This document shows positions 50,365 through 63,655 of a stretch of DNA of 64,000 bases, in pieces (the stretch's first letter is position 1; every line of letters starts with the position of its first letter). The notes under the pieces were generated by a model, which was given only the letters and a program-made list of their open reading frames with translations, had not been told where the DNA came from and ran no database searches. The position numbers were made by a program, and so were the translations under genes. Source of the DNA: Globodera rostochiensis. Taxonomy: Eukaryota; Nematoda; Chromadorea; Rhabditida; Heteroderidae. Where the stretch lies: assembly GCA_018350325.1 (NCBI GenBank), contig JAEVLN010000011.1, forward strand, positions 2,538,449-2,602,448. Direction: 5' to 3'.

Positions 50365-52624
50365 ATGGCAGCTCATGCTCAAGAGACATTAGCCATTACA
50401 AAATTTCGCCAATATTTGCGCATTAACACGGAGCAGCCAAATCCCGATTATTGTGAGTTTTGCACTCCAATCCCAAATGACTTATGTCGAAAATCGCTTC
50501 TTTTTTTTTTTTAATAAATTACAGATAAATGTCGAGATTTTCTTTTCTCTTACGCACGTGAATTGGGTTTTGAACCATGGGAATACGAAGTAAGCAAAAA
50601 AAAACAACAGATATTAACATTTATTAAACTCTTAATTTGTAAGTGTGTGCCGGGGAAACCGATTGTTGGAATGACTTTCGTTGGTTCGGACCAAACATTG
50701 TCTTCTCTTTTGCTGTACAGTCACACCGATGTCGTCCCGACATTCAAAGTAAAAATTAAATTATTTAAAATTCAATTCAATTTAAGTTATGTTTAGGAGC
50801 ATTGGACTTACCCACCGTACGAAGCCCACAAAGACGAAGAGGGCAATATATTTGCACGTGGGGCCCAGGTCTCGACCAGTTTTTTGTAATTAAATGCTTT
50901 CAAAAATGCTTTTTGAGGACATGAAAAGTGTGGCTGTCCAATACATGGAGGCGTTGAGGGAAATTTTGTCCGGAAATGGACAAAAACCATTCTTAAGGAC
51001 TGTGCACATTCTTTGGGGTCCAGGTTTGTGTTTTTAATTTAAAATTAAACGATTCTTTTCGTTTGGCCGATTTTCTAAAAGTTTTATTTTTGCTCGTGGA
51101 ATTATTTTTTTCCATTTCTGAATCACTGATTCAGATGAGGAAATTGGCAGTCACGACGGAATGGAGCAGTTCATTCGGACGGACAAATTTCGCTCGCTGA
51201 ATGTTGGCTTTGCTCTTGACGAAGGGTTGGCCAGCGAAACCGACGTTTATACCGTTTTTTACGGGGAGCGATGTGTTTGGTGTGAGTTGGACAATTTGGG
51301 ATAGTTTTTATATATTTTATTTTCAGGGCTGAAGATTATTTGTCCTGGAGGTCGCTAAATTTACTCATTAAATTTAAGAAAACGTTCAAATTCTAATCAA
51401 AGCTCCCGGCCACGGGTCTCGCTTCATTGAGAACACTGCCGGGCCCAAACTGGTAAGCGCAGAGTTGGGCAAGTATTTGCATCAGCAGCTCTTTTTCTGG
51501 TCGGGTTTAGCTGGTCTAATCGAGTTCTGTTACTTTGGTAAAAAAACTTCTCGATCGAGTTTGACCAACGTTCGGATCGAGTTCGGCTAAATAAATATTT
51601 TTCTTTTTTTTAATTGACTTAATTTTATTCTTTTATGTAGACCTCCATTTTGACCAATTTCAACGCGTTTCGTGAACGTCAGCGTCAATTGCTTCTCTCT
51701 GACCCAAATTTGCGTCTCGGCGACGTTACCAGTGTCAATCTGACCAAAATTGAGGGCGGAGTGCAGAGCAATGTGATCCCTGCACAGTTCGTGGCATGTA
51801 CGGCGAGGAGTCTATTGAACCTGGGCTCGGTTTGGGCCCAAATGTTTTCGACAGTTTTCCAATTGAATTTGGCTTAGGAACTTTCTGTTTAAGTTCTGAA
51901 TTGCATTTCATAAGACGGGGGAATTGTCACAATATTCTCAAATCATTGCTTTTCGTCAGATTTTGATATGCGCGTGACGCCAACTGACGACTTGCAGGTG
52001 AATAGAGAGAGGGTTAATCATAGAGACCGGGTTCAGCGAAGGAAAGGTTAAGGGATTTTTATTAATTAGAATCAAACGCGGGAAAAAGAGCTTTTAGAAA
52101 AGCGGGACAAGTTTAGACCTTTTTGATGTTTTTTTCATTTCAGAAGGTTGAAGAAATGGTCGCCGCGTGGTGTAAAGAGGCGGGAACGGACGTCACTTTC
52201 GAATTCATTCAGAAGGGCACGGGCAAAGGCGTCACTTCCACCGACCCTTCAGACCCGTGGTGGGCTGCGTTTTCGGCCGTTTTGTCGGAAGAGTGAGTCG
52301 TCAAACATTTTGAATTCGAATTATGCCATAATTCGGGCGGAAGTTGAAAGGAATTATTAAGGAAATGTGCGATTTCGAAAGAGATTTTTATCGGGGGAAC
52401 GGACGCGCGCTTTTTGAGACAGGCAACTTTTTTAATTTATATTTTTTGTTTGAATTCCTTAGCATTTTTAGGTTGGCATCCCAGCAATTGGCTTTTCGCC
52501 CATGATCAACACGCCCATTCTGCTTCATGACCACAACGAATTCCTCAACGAACGCGTCTTTCTCCGGGGAGTGCAACTCTATGCCAAAATGGTGCCACGG
52601 CTCGCCAATTTGCCAGCATTTTGA
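50365..52624 (+). CDS. ACY1: Aminoacylase-1 (M20 metallopeptidase family)
   Basis: Zinc enzyme that hydrolyses N-acyl amino acids in the cytosol. Thirteen exons in phase: 50365-50452, 50525-50589, 50644-50748, 50797-50868, 50918-51023, 51135-51281, 51327-51350, 51403-51452, 51641-51797, 51960-51997, 52144-52292, 52362-52422, 52472-52624. Zinc and catalytic motifs in order: [85 protein letters not shown]. Length about 410 aa, as for ACY1. The start [18 protein letters not shown] gives the family N-terminus. Intron 52423-52471 has a GC donor; without splicing it there the conserved join [13 protein letters not shown] fails. Confidence 0.92.
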
Positions 52625-52927
52625 GAATGTCAAACAGACGGATCATCAATTTTAGTATTTTATATTCGAAATTGCATTTTTTAGTTTATTCAGTGGACAT
52701 TCACTTGCCATATTTATGCACTTAATTCTAAGCGATATAATATTGTTAATTTGGAAATAATATAAATGACGTCTCTGAACACTGCTGAAAGTTATCATAA
52801 TTACGGATTAGTTTGGTTGGGACTCTGAAACTCGAAACCTTTTAGCTCTTTTTATGACCATCAAACCGTTAAATTCGTAAAAATAAAAGCCATTAGGTCC
52901 GCGCTTCTCATCCCCTTATCCTCACAA

Positions 52928-55320
52928 TTATTGCACTTCTTCCACTTCTGCTGGAAGATTTGGAGGTGCCGGTGACCAGGATTCCTTCATCGAAATGTAC
53001 GTTTTCGGCGTGTGATCTTCGTAGTCGAAGATTGTGGTGAGCGTCTCCGTGCCGTACTGGTTGATCAGCTCCCTCGGATTCGTGATGAATTCTTTGGTCC
53101 ATCCTTCGCGCGGAGCTCCGTCCGACCCGACGCTCGGAGCTGAATGTTTTCATTGTTTTTGTGGCGTTCATTTGTCGAGTCAGCCTCCCAAATTGGCCAA
53201 ACATTGCCAAATTTTGATGTTTCTGTCCCTTCTTTTGGCATTACCGCTGAGCGTTCTTCCCCGTGTGCCGTCGTCGTCGTCACCCCCGCGGGGCATTTTT
53301 CCCTCCCCGTAGTCCAACAGCGGGAACCTGCCCAGCCCCCCGTTCCCCGACGACCTCCCCCCGTCCGCTGAAGGCCCTTTTTGCCCGTCGTCTTCCGTCA
53401 ACGGCACTTTCCGTGCCATGCGCCTTCCGTCGTCGTCGTCCAACCCCGGCCATTTTGGCCCATCGCCTTTAAAAAATTATTTAAAGGCAGAGAACAGCTA
53501 TAATATTTGGCGAGTGTTTTTTTAGCAAATGTTGAAAAGAAGAAACAAAGGCGTCTCCCCCCCCCCGGCGTTCTTTTCCCTACCCGCTCCGCGATCCTTT
53601 CCATCGTCCCTTGGCCCACCACGGCCTCGGCCAAGTCCATTGGAGGGCCAACCCGCCGGAGGCCCTCTTCCGATCTCCTCCGCCCTTCCATCTCCGAGCT
53701 CTTAAACATAAAACGATTTGTGTTCTGTCCGTTAGGGTTGTCTCTATTCAATTACCTCCTTCGTGCCAAACTTTCTCCGTCACGCGCACGCCCGGTTGGC
53801 CTGGGCCATGCTCCACATAACGCTGATGGTATTCGTAACGACGCGGCGTCAAATCGGGCGGCGGCCGCTTCATTTCGATGCCATCGGCCGCAACCTATCA
53901 AAATTGGGGCGCCCGGGAATTTGAAGCGTCGGTCATTTTCCCCCCCCCCCCCCAATTTACTCACCACGCCGTCGCCGATGGGCGAATAGTAAAAGCGTCG
54001 TGGTTTCAGCGACTTGTTCATTATGTTTCGGTCTGTCACAATCTGAGTTTGCATCGATAAATTGGGCATTGATCAGCAGAGCATTGCAAATGCCGTTACC
54101 TCCCCTCCCGTCCATCCCTTCGGCTTCATTTCGATGCCCGACACTCGATGATCGCCGTAGGCCTGGAACTTGATCAGCTCGTCTCTCTCCAGACTTTTCC
54201 TCAACCCTATGGCCTCCTCCCGGTGCAAATGCGTCTGGAATGGGTTGAAGTCGTCCGGACTTCGTCCCAGTGCTGAATAGGTGGGCAGGTCAGGCTTAAC
54301 GAAGCCTTTAGGGGGGCCTCGGTGCTCCCGTTCACGGCTTCCTCCGCCACGATGGTCCAATGAACCGGTCCATGGATTTGACGAGCCCCAACCGTCGGCA
54401 CGTTCGAACGGATTCTGCTTAAACGGAAAGTCAATATTCTTTCGGTCCATTGTCCCCCCGAGCGATGGTAATACAAAAATCAAAAATTCTAAACTGTTTA
54501 CCGATGTGTGACGGTGTCTGTTGTAATTTTGATGTCCAAGTCCGTTTTGCTCAGAGTCGTCCGATAAATTCTTTCCGTATCGCTGTTGGCCTGTCTCATA
54601 ATCCGACTTTTCCAGAGGGCTGCCGTTATCGAATACCTAAAGCAAGAAACTAAACGGATTGGCGAGATTTAACAAAAAGTTCAGGGGCATTGTCGGGTTG
54701 AATAAAAAGGCACCGGCATCGGATGACGAATGAACGACGCTGGAGGGGGCGAATTGGACCGGGTCCGGGTCGGCCTCGGCTCCTCCACAACGTCGGACCA
54801 ACTGACGCCCTTCCGTCTGCCACTTCCGCCGCCATATTCGGACCCGCCGCCCATTGAGTAGGGCGACCCCGTCCGGTTTAGTGAAGCGCTGGCGGACGGA
54901 GGCCGCCCATACGCGGGGGATGAGAAGGACGACGAGTCGTAGGACGTCGGACGGACTTTGTATGAGATTAAAGTTTTGATTCCAAACGATCAGACATTAA
55001 ATCATTGGCACCGGCGGTTTGGCCCGTGGAAAGTGAGTCGAATTTATTCGCTGGAACCGAAACGGCTAGCGAAGTCCGTTTGTTGTCGCCGCCGTCCGCC
55101 TGTTGCTGCTGATCCTTGTCCTTGTCCAGGAAGCCCAGCAGGTGGGCGTTGGCATCGATGTACCGTTGCAATTCTCGATTTTGGGAGGCAGACAGCTCAT
55201 CCCGGTTCAACAGGTCGACCCCATTGACCACAAGTTTGTCCGGAATGGCCGGACTGACACTGATCGTCGCTGGCATGCACAGCCACTGCGCGACACGCGA
55301 CTTGCGGTTGATTGAGCTCT
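52928..55320 (-). CDS. Unrecognised Ser/Pro/Gly-rich protein, 5' end missing
   Basis: A chain of minus-strand exons runs from about 55320 to the stop at 52928. The most 5' block starts after a CTGTTCAG acceptor with SRVAQWLCMPATISVSP and contains LNRDELSASQNRELQRYIDA. Next come a Ser/Arg-rich block (GVSWSDVVEEPRPTRTRSNS, about 54950-54680), one at 54640-54500, and DRKNIDFPFKQNPFERADGW to GIEMKPKGWTGGE (54460-54110). Then follow SLKPRRFYYSPIGDGV, ADGIEMKRPPPDLTPRRYEY, a low-complexity Asp/Gly block and a final exon 53140-52928 with EFITNPRELINQYGTETLTT. The repeated GIEMK.P phrases suggest short repeated motifs, as in cytoskeletal scaffold proteins, but I do not recognise the family. No start codon was found. 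Confidence 0.6.
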
Positions 55321-56947
55321 GAACAGATCGGATGGAAGGAACAGGCAATTGGATGGAAAAGCGCAATCAAAGGGTCCCGACTTTTTTCGACCCAAACTGT
55401 GCCCCCGACCGTATACCCCAGATCGGGGTAGGGACCCCTAACATTAACCCCACCAGGTCCAAAATTAGTCAAAGGATGACCAGATCAGCATGAATAGCCG
55501 GTTAGAATAAAAAAAACATCTATTTTTGGTTCGAATGAGCCGATTCAAGCTTGAGGATAATGCTTTGATAATGCTGAAGACTCAAAAGTGATTCCCAAGT
55601 CAACAGAAAAGGTAGTGAATTATTATATCAAATTCTGCCTCAATTGATCAGTGTTCATAGTCGCAGTTTGTGCTAAAGGGACATTTGGGGGGGGGGGGGT
55701 TGAGGCCCTTAGCCCTTATCCGGCAGTCATTCCAAAATTTGTTTTGAAGAAAGTGGATAAAGTACTTTCAGTCAAAAAAGAATAGCTGATCGATCGACGG
55801 AGGAAAAAGCCGAGGCAAACAAAGCCGAAGCCCATCATCCGCCCCACTCCCCAGCAGCCATTCCTCCACAATTTGCCATCCATCGACGTGGGCGGAATGC
55901 TCTCTCACCCCCAAAACTTTCACTGATTATTTTCTCTTTTCCATTTCCATCCCGGCAGGCACAGTTCGGGACGTTGGTGTTTGGCCATATGTCAGAAAGA
56001 ACAACTGGCGGAATCCCTCCCTCCCCACCCCACGGCGCTGTTATTCGGCCCCCCCATTCGTCCACCCGCCGAAGGCGTTCGTAGTCCCCCCCCCCTTTTC
56101 TCCGTTCGCCGTAGCGGCCAATTCGACTCCCCCCCCCCCCCCCAAAACACCCAAAAAGAATCATTTGACTTCTCCTCTCATGTAAACAGCTGCAAGAGCG
56201 GCACGAAAACATTTCAATTCAACTACATCGTTTATTTGCGAACGGAATGAGTTGAATGAACTGATGAACTCGCTTGTTAAACACAAAAATAGGGTTAGCC
56301 CTTTCAAAAAAAAGCAGTCATAAAATTGAAAATAATATTTTTTGATGAGCAGAGATTTGCGTCATGTTTGCTTTTAGCTCATTTGTAGTAAAGTGAGTAT
56401 AAATGGTGGGATACACCTGAAAATAAAATGGGGGCGGGAAGGCGGGCGGCCTAGTAATTAGTTGAGCACATAAAAAGCGATTAGGGCTAAATTGTCGGTT
56501 TCTTAGAACTCTTCGTCTTCCAAAACGAATTTATTTTATGTCCTTTGGTTGAAAACGACAAAATAAGGACGAATGAGCGAGTGCGACAAAACATACCAGA
56601 ATCAACATTTTCCTAATTGTGTACAATCAATTGTTCAATCCGAAATCAACAACAAACAAAAAAATTACAGGTTGCAACAAAAACAACTATTGTAAGGTAA
56701 GAGAGTGATAGAGAATAACAGAACTAAAATGTAAGATCAAATGTCGTCATCAACTGCAGCGAGTAGCACTCACAATATCAGCAACGCCAGAGGAACAAAA
56801 CCCATCGAGTAGTGCAGAACTGTAACATAAAGAGAGTCTATCAGTGAAAAAAGAAAAACTCATTGAAATTTGGCGCAAATTTATAAAACGCATGCCCCAC
56901 TATAATCCAGTTTAATGACGGTAAATGAATTGATTTGTCACCTTTCG
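55321..56947. other. Intergenic, C-rich runs, no supported gene
   Basis: It contains poly-C/G runs at 55688, 56085 and 56132 and GATC-rich tracts. A minus-strand frame at 55835-56212 begins MFSCRSCSCLHERRSQ but is dominated by a Gly run and lacks splice support. It may hold the missing 5' exons of the upstream minus-strand gene. Confidence 0.45.
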
Positions 56948-58575
56948 TCACATTCGCGACGCCATTTTGCCTCTCTGATTATTGCTCCCGCCGGTGAATT
57001 GCTGAAAGTACCGCTCTCCCAGCGACCCGGCCTCAGTCCACTGGCGAAAACGCGTTACATGCCGGAAGAGCTGTCAAAAAGAGCCCACAATTTAATTTAT
57101 CAACTTTATTCATTCAATCGCCGATTTCACTTCTTCAATCTTTCTAACAATCGCTAGTTACTTACCCGAATGTGAGGCTTTTGAGACCATCGACCGTTGG
57201 CAATGCAAATCTTCAAGCAGAGCAAGTCGATGTTTGAAGTTTCGTAAAGAAAGTCCACGCCGACGGCGTAGCTGAGCAGTCGGGAAAGATGTTCCAATTG
57301 ATTTGACTAAAAGAGTAAATCCTTTACCAGAACGGTATTTGAGGTTTTAATTTTTTTGCCCTTGGACAGGCCGACCCCCCCCCTTCAGATATTTTTTTCT
57401 GTTTAAGGGTCTGACGGAACCATAAAAGTTGGGTAGGTGAAAGGAAACTCAGTTCTAGCAGTGCATTCCAAGTGATAGTGAGAATTAGAAGGACCGAAGA
57501 CGAAATATTCCCCTCAAGCAAAAAGGGTAAAAGTATCCTAAGGTGAAGTATACCAGACAGACCAACAAATAATCAGTATTTAAACCTGCGAAGTGATGGT
57601 GAGCTTTTTGAGGTTGGGGAAGAACGGGCCATAGGGAATGTCCTGTAGATGATTGAGGCTGACCAGTTCCGTCCCACCACGTTGCTGCTCGTTCATCCGT
57701 TTGGTCGGCGAGCAAACTGTCCGAGAACTCTTCAAAAGGTCCAGCAGAATGTTCATCTGCTGGCGATTGATCTGCAATGGAATTTGACTCATCATTCACT
57801 AGAAGTAAAAATATTCTTATTTTTTCAAGAGAAATATAGTTGGTAAAGCTTTGAGATTCAACCAGTCCCTGACCTGAGCCCTCGAAAGGTTTCCAGGGTT
57901 TTTCCCTGATCAGTGCCCATCCCTGCCAATATGAAACTTAGCCCCATACCCTGGCTGACCTGGGAAACTAACAGCTCAATAATCGGGCTGTCCATGCACA
58001 ACTGTTCAATCGAACAACGGAACGTGTACAACAACTGGACCAGCGCTTTGACATCCTCGGCTTTCATCTTCACATCAACCGCAATTCCCAATTCGTTGGG
58101 ACCCATCTCCAAAACCATCAGAGTGGCTCGGGGATGCCACTCAAAAGCATCTAAAAGTGTATTTCATTTGGAAAAGCAATTTTGAATTGAACCAGCCTAT
58201 ACAAATTTAACCGTTTTGAATTGATTCTCCATTTTTATATTCAGAAACTGAGCTTGAAACCATTGTGACAGATCACTCTTGTTATGCCACAATAAATAGG
58301 AGATTGATTTTTTTGTCCGTTAACTCGCTAAGAACGGGTTTTTTACTCGTCCTGATATGAGATTCAAAGTCAAAAACACCAAATTCTGAGGCAACCTTTG
58401 TTATTTTTACTCGTTTTCCAATTTTTAAGTTTAATTCTTCGAAACCTTTTCCTCCACCGCTCTCTTCGCTGAGCTGTGCCAGTCCGGGATAGCATCGGAC
58501 ATCGACCCGGGTGAATTTATTTATGCGAGCATCGATGGCCTGCTTAAATCCCTTAGAGACGCGTCTCCAACGGAT
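56948..58575 (-). pseudogene. F-box-like protein gene with apparent frameshift
   Basis: Minus-strand exons: 58575 to about 58205, 58150-57874, 57787-57586, 57306-57166, 57070-56948. The first block has an F-box-like start (RWRRVSKGFKQAIDARINKF). Then come alternating helices and strands typical of nematode F-box proteins (EDVKALVQLLYTFRCSIEQL, QMNILLDLLKSSRTVC, FFPNLKKLTITSQ, QLEHLSRLLSYAVGVDFLYE). In the first block the frame ends after DKKINLLFIVA, yet the next frame continues with SYLLWHNKSDLSQWFQAQFL. The switch is at a 7-A run (plus-strand T run 58308-58314). This is either a pseudogene lesion or a homopolymer error. The 5' exon with the F-box start was not found. Confidence 0.5.
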
Positions 58576-61472
58576 CTGAAATGGAATGAAATGAAACCAA
58601 AATATTGCGTAGACTGACTCAAATCAGGGGCGTTTCGTTCGCTATGTCTCTAATTACTGGCTCAATAAAAGCGGTTCCTCCGGTCCAAAAACTTTCAAAC
58701 CTGATCAAAGATGGAACAATGTGCGATTATGTGAGAGGCAAGTCGGTATTGCTCGCTGGTGGAAGGGCGAGAAGAAACGCGTGATGGAAGAAGACGGCGA
58801 ATGCCGTCGAAGAAATGCAGCGGGAGAGTCAATGCCATTTGCCAAATAGGCCAGTGGATAAAGATTCAGCTGAAATTACGTAAAATGTTAGAATTTTGCG
58901 ACTTTGCATTCCTATAACAGCCGAAAATATCGACCGAGTCATATGTGTGGAGGACGACGGGGCATAGAAAATGAGTGTTTTGATGGATTAAGCAATTAAA
59001 AATGTTGAAAAATCAGAATAGGGCTGCATATAGGGAAATGAGACAAACACGTGCGAGGTGACAAGGAATGATAGAATTATTTATCGCATATCAGTTGCCA
59101 AAAATGTGCGGAAAAGAATCGTTCTTTGGAGGAACAAAATTGATGACTGTACCTTTGCCCTCTCTCTCCCATTTTCGTTGACAAATTCACTTAACGACCC
59201 GCCCGCCCCCCCCCCCCCCCCCCGAGGGAGGATTGTTCGCGAAGGGTTTAGAAAATAATGCGTTTGGGAAAATAAATGTTGGGGAAAAGAGTTGAATGTT
59301 TGTCGTTTTGTGGGATTATGAGAAAGTTTGCACGCTTGGCTTTTCCGAGTTTCTACACCTTAATTCTAAGAATGAATAATGTTTTTTTATTTGTTTTTTG
59401 CGGCGCAAAGGTCGAATTTGCCCTGCGACGCAAATGTCGGTCAATCCTTCCTTTAGAGTGCACACAAAGAAAAATACGTTCTTCACAGGAAGGAGGATCA
59501 AATTTTCTTTGAGGTAAGTAGGAGGTAAAAAGGATGATATTTGTCAATGAGCACAATGGGGAGGGAGAGACGGGTGGGATGAGGGGGAGGGGGATTAAGG
59601 GAGAGGAATTGGGCGAGAACAAAACAAGCTGATCAGTGTGAAGAGGGAGATGTCAATAGGCAGCAACCGCGGAGATTTCTGTCTCCTCTCCGTAAGAGCC
59701 GCTCATGTCAACTCACACTCCGACGCCACCACCAGCGAGTCTTTCTTCAAGGATTCATCCTCCACGACACAATTTTGCTTCTCCCCATTCATTTGTATTA
59801 TAAATAAAGATGAAGGGTTTAGCTTTAGCGGAGGAATGAAAGAGTGCAAGTAGAAAGCAAACAGAGGTCCAAGTGATGAGTTGGGGTAGCGTAGTGAGAA
59901 TAAGTACAACAGTTGTTCGATTCAGAAGCGGACAAATGAAGTAGGGAAAAGGTTAGGGCCGGAGGCCGAATGCTACGGGACTTTAGAACAACAATGAGTG
60001 TGAGAACAATAAATTTTACTAAAATGGACAAAAAGTCCGGTCGCACAAATCGACAAAGTGCGGAGCTTTTGTTCGTCGGAATTGGAATTACGTTTTCTGC
60101 AAATTTTGAGGCCCTCGGCCAGCAAGCTGCTCTGGATTTGGATTATTTAATAAATTAACTAAAGCTGGTCGTTGATTCCGAAATTTTATGAGGCCGTCGA
60201 CGAAAACCATGGTGGTTAAGTCAATGATAAAAATAAACGGGAGGAGAGACGGACTAATCCGCACTTTCACTTTCGCGTGTAAGGGAACACAACTGAAAGA
60301 CGTAGTCAGAGAAGCAAGAATAGGCACATCAGAGAAAGATGGCACGGCACATATGGGAGAAAGGGGAGTGATACTGACTTCTGCCTGATAGTGAGTTAGG
60401 GTTGTTGGTTTCAGTCGGAATTGTTTCGATTAAACGCCGTTCATTGTCAAATTTAATTGAAAAAAACAGTTTAAATGAGAGCTCTCTCATACGTACTTTT
60501 AAAAAAATCTGTACTTTATTTCGGGTATTCGTACTTTATTTGAGCTTCATCGCTTAATAATTGAAGTCGTCAATTCTCTACTTTTGGTGAATTATGTCAT
60601 TTATTTGTCCATCATAACCTTCGTTTTTAATTTTTACTTTGGGTTTATGGGCGCCCTGCTTTAAGGATCTTAATGAAATGAAACCAAAACAAATACAAAT
60701 TTTGTTGCAAAAATTGAGTGGACACAATTCGCCGATGGTACCTGTGCATATGCTAAGCTAACAATCAGTTCTCCACTCGGCTGAATGAATGGTTCCTACC
60801 GTTACGACTAGAAGCTGATCAAATAAATACCAAACATTTGCTGTTTTTGCAACAGTGCCCAGGTCGATTTTGCTAAAATGAAAGGCACTGTTCAATTCTC
60901 CCCGCTTTAAAGCATCTTTTCAATTTTTGGGATAAAGATGATTTGGAGTCTGATTCATGAGTTTAAACATTTGATTGATATCCAAATGATTTAAATAATC
61001 GTGGAACTCAGCCGATGCAAATAGAGACAAAAGAACTAACTGTTTGCCTGTAAACCCTTTCCACCACAACCGGTACCATTCCACTGCATACTTACAGTTA
61101 GGTATATAGGTGGTATACATAAACCGCTTCCCTACCTAATTCCTTCCTTCCGTTGCTCTCTCTCTCTGTTCACATTGCTCCCATTTCGTCATCGTCGACT
61201 CCGCATGGATTCGGTGGCGGTGGGTGGGGTAAGGGCGGTACAAAGTCCACGACGATGAGACAAAATGGTGAAGAAGGAAGGGGGGAGGTTGGCGAAAGGG
61301 ACGAGGTCGTCCGAGAGGAGTTTGTTGACAAATGGCGAATAAAATGATGGGAATGGCTGGAAGTGGTGGTGGGGGGGGGGGAGAAAGAGACGGCTAATTC
61401 TGCTGCTGATTGTGTGAGATTCTCTGCTTCTCGCATAAGCATTCCTTCTTCCAATTCTCAGCCGTAAGACTT
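58576..61472. other. Long gene-poor stretch
   Basis: No exon chain could be built. Short frames occur, for example a minus-strand MNGEKQNCVVEDESLKKD at about 59703-59793, but no splice partners were found. A C-run lies at 59205-59222. UTRs or poorly conserved genes may be hidden here. Confidence 0.4.
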
Positions 61473-63655
61473 TTAGACATTGAAATCTTTGAGGCCATCT
61501 TCTGCCCAAACTGATTAAATATTAAATAAGTTTTATGAGGGTGCACATTGAATGTGTTTAATGACCATAAAATTGTTGGTGCGAGGACCAACCAAAGTGA
61601 TGAACATATTTGGCGGAGTGAAGACGAGTGATCATTGATCACTGATAAACAGACAAAAAAGAATGAAAAGGGGCGGAGGCGGCGACACGCAAAGGAAGTT
61701 TTTAATTCCAGAATTTTATGATCGATATGACAGACGATTTGAGGACTTTGACCTCCCCTCTTTTTACTCTTCGTAAGTGGCAGGTGGCGCCTCTTGCACT
61801 TTGAGAAAAATAACAAAAAGAAAAGGCGGAAGAAATGAACAATCGCATCACATTCTTTCACAACAAACAGTCCTTTCTTCGTTTGGCCCAACAAGTGAAT
61901 TTTTTTGGGTAGAGTTAAAACATAAATCAATGAAGAAGGAATAAACGGAAATCGTTAGAAAATTCGCGTGGCCGAAAAGGGGAAATTGGACTTTGGAATG
62001 GAAGAAAGTACAGTTAAAAGAATGTTGTGTGAATTGAGAAGGAAAAATATTAGTGGGTGTTTCGGTGGAAAACCCAATCACATTCTCTCACTGGTTACTA
62101 CCAAACGATCTGATCTTTGATCATCTCCAAACTGATCATTGATCATCTGTCTTCTGACAGAAAGCAGTTCTGAGTTTCGATATGCAGAGCAATAGGTAAC
62201 CAAACGGCTACTGGAATTCTGGACCCATTGGTCAATTTTTGTTAAGAAATTGATTCAAACATTTTAAAAACAGCCTGACCTAACTTGGTCGAACATTATT
62301 ATACCAAACAAACGATGAGGAGAAGCAATTATAGTAATAAGCAAAAACTAAAGTGATCTGATAATTATGAAAAAAGTTATGGTTAGAGGCATTTTTTGAA
62401 TTTTTAATTTTTTGACCATAACTTTTTTAAACATTGTCCAATCGCTAAATGTTAGCTTAATGATACCACCACTCATCGCGAGCTTTCAAATCGGTTTACA
62501 TTGAAGAAAGTTGTAAAGCTTTCGACCGTCGGACCATTCGACCTTCGGACCATTCGAGCTCAGGACCGGAAACGTGAAATTCTTGTGCCGGTTACAGTCA
62601 ATTTATAGAAAATACAGATATGAAGCTTTTTATAATTTAATTTTACAAGACGAAGATAAAAGGTTTTTTTGCATCTCTCGAATTCGTTTTTTCACATTTT
62701 AATCCTACCCAGAGGGGACATCAGACGAAACATTTGCTAAAATGCGAGTTTATATGGGCGAACCTCCATCGACAAGGACTTACCGGTGTATTGTTGTATC
62801 TGATGATGTCAATTTTTTCCCTTTTGGAGAACATTTTGTCCTTTTTGTTGGAACTTATCAGAATGGGAGGCAGCAGCGGCGGATTGGACGGGATCCGCCG
62901 AGTTGGAATTATTTTAGCTGAGGTTGCTTGGTGATAAAAATAATTCCCGGAAAATTCCCGGGCACGCCCTTGTACCTAAGCAAAGACCATTTTCTTCCTT
63001 TGCTACCATTTCGACCTCTTCCCCTTCTTCGTCCCTGCCGGCGAGTGCTGCCGTTGCCCTTTCTGCCGGCGGAACGGATGGCTTTCGACCCGCTAATTCC
63101 TTTTCCCCACCGTCCCATTCTTCCAATATTTTCCGCTGATCTCTCGCCGTCGGTGGCGGTGCGTCACAATAAAAATTGTCCCACTCAACACGTTCACAGA
63201 TTCTGTCGAACCGAACTTTCTTTCTTCTTTTACGTTGTTGTTCTCTATTATTGTTGCTGTCCGCTTCTTCATTTTCCATTGATTCTGTCTCAGTCTCGAG
63301 GGAAATGGACAGTTTGGAAACACGACGATTTGGAAATAGCCATTCCCGTCGAGAATAATCAGCTTGACAGTGTTGCGGATTTAGAATGTCGTCTGACGAC
63401 GAATGAGCAAATAGCGAAGGGGAATGGGGCAAACTCAGATTCGCATGGAACTGGTCTGAAAAACGGGAAAACCCGGCAATGAAGCCGATGCTTCTTCTCA
63501 CAGCACAGAAAAGAGACAATCTTACTTTCTTCCTCAGGACGGCACTTTTTTTTGCAAGTCGAAGACATGTTTGTTGAAGTGCGGATAGTTGTCATCGACT
63601 GGCTTTGGTTGTAAAAATGGAACTTTCTGCTAATGTGCGGCATTATAAACGCCAT
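61473..63655 (-). CDS. Protein with RVxF-type PP1-docking motif
   Basis: Exons with agreeing phase: 63655-63526, 63455-62976, 62917-62784, 62736-62709, and a possible terminal exon 61501-61473 (EDGLKDFNV then stop). The start is MAFIMPHISRKFHFYNQSQ. Exon 2 has a basic stretch running into RKKVRFDRICERVEWDNFYC, then PTARDQRKILEEWDGGEKEL. KVRF fits the protein phosphatase 1 RVxF consensus, and the following V-x-W and ARDQ are loosely like PPP1R15 proteins. Exon 3 reads AKIIPTRRIPSNPPLLPPIL. The PP1 link is inference from a short motif; the family is not established. The 3' end is uncertain because of the long gap. Confidence 0.55.
62365..62500. repeat. Relic of palindromic element
   Basis: AAAAAAGTTATGGTTA and ACCATAACTTTTTTAAAC form a hairpin-type inverted repeat. 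With CATTGTCCAATCGC and AATGTTAGCTT this matches the core of the element at 44470-45312. It sits in the intron between the last two proposed exons of the RVxF gene. Confidence 0.6.

Noticed and set aside
59353..60345. Several 60-90-codon frames on both strands
   Set aside because: Low-complexity or hydrophobic, without agreeing splice chains or recognisable motifs.
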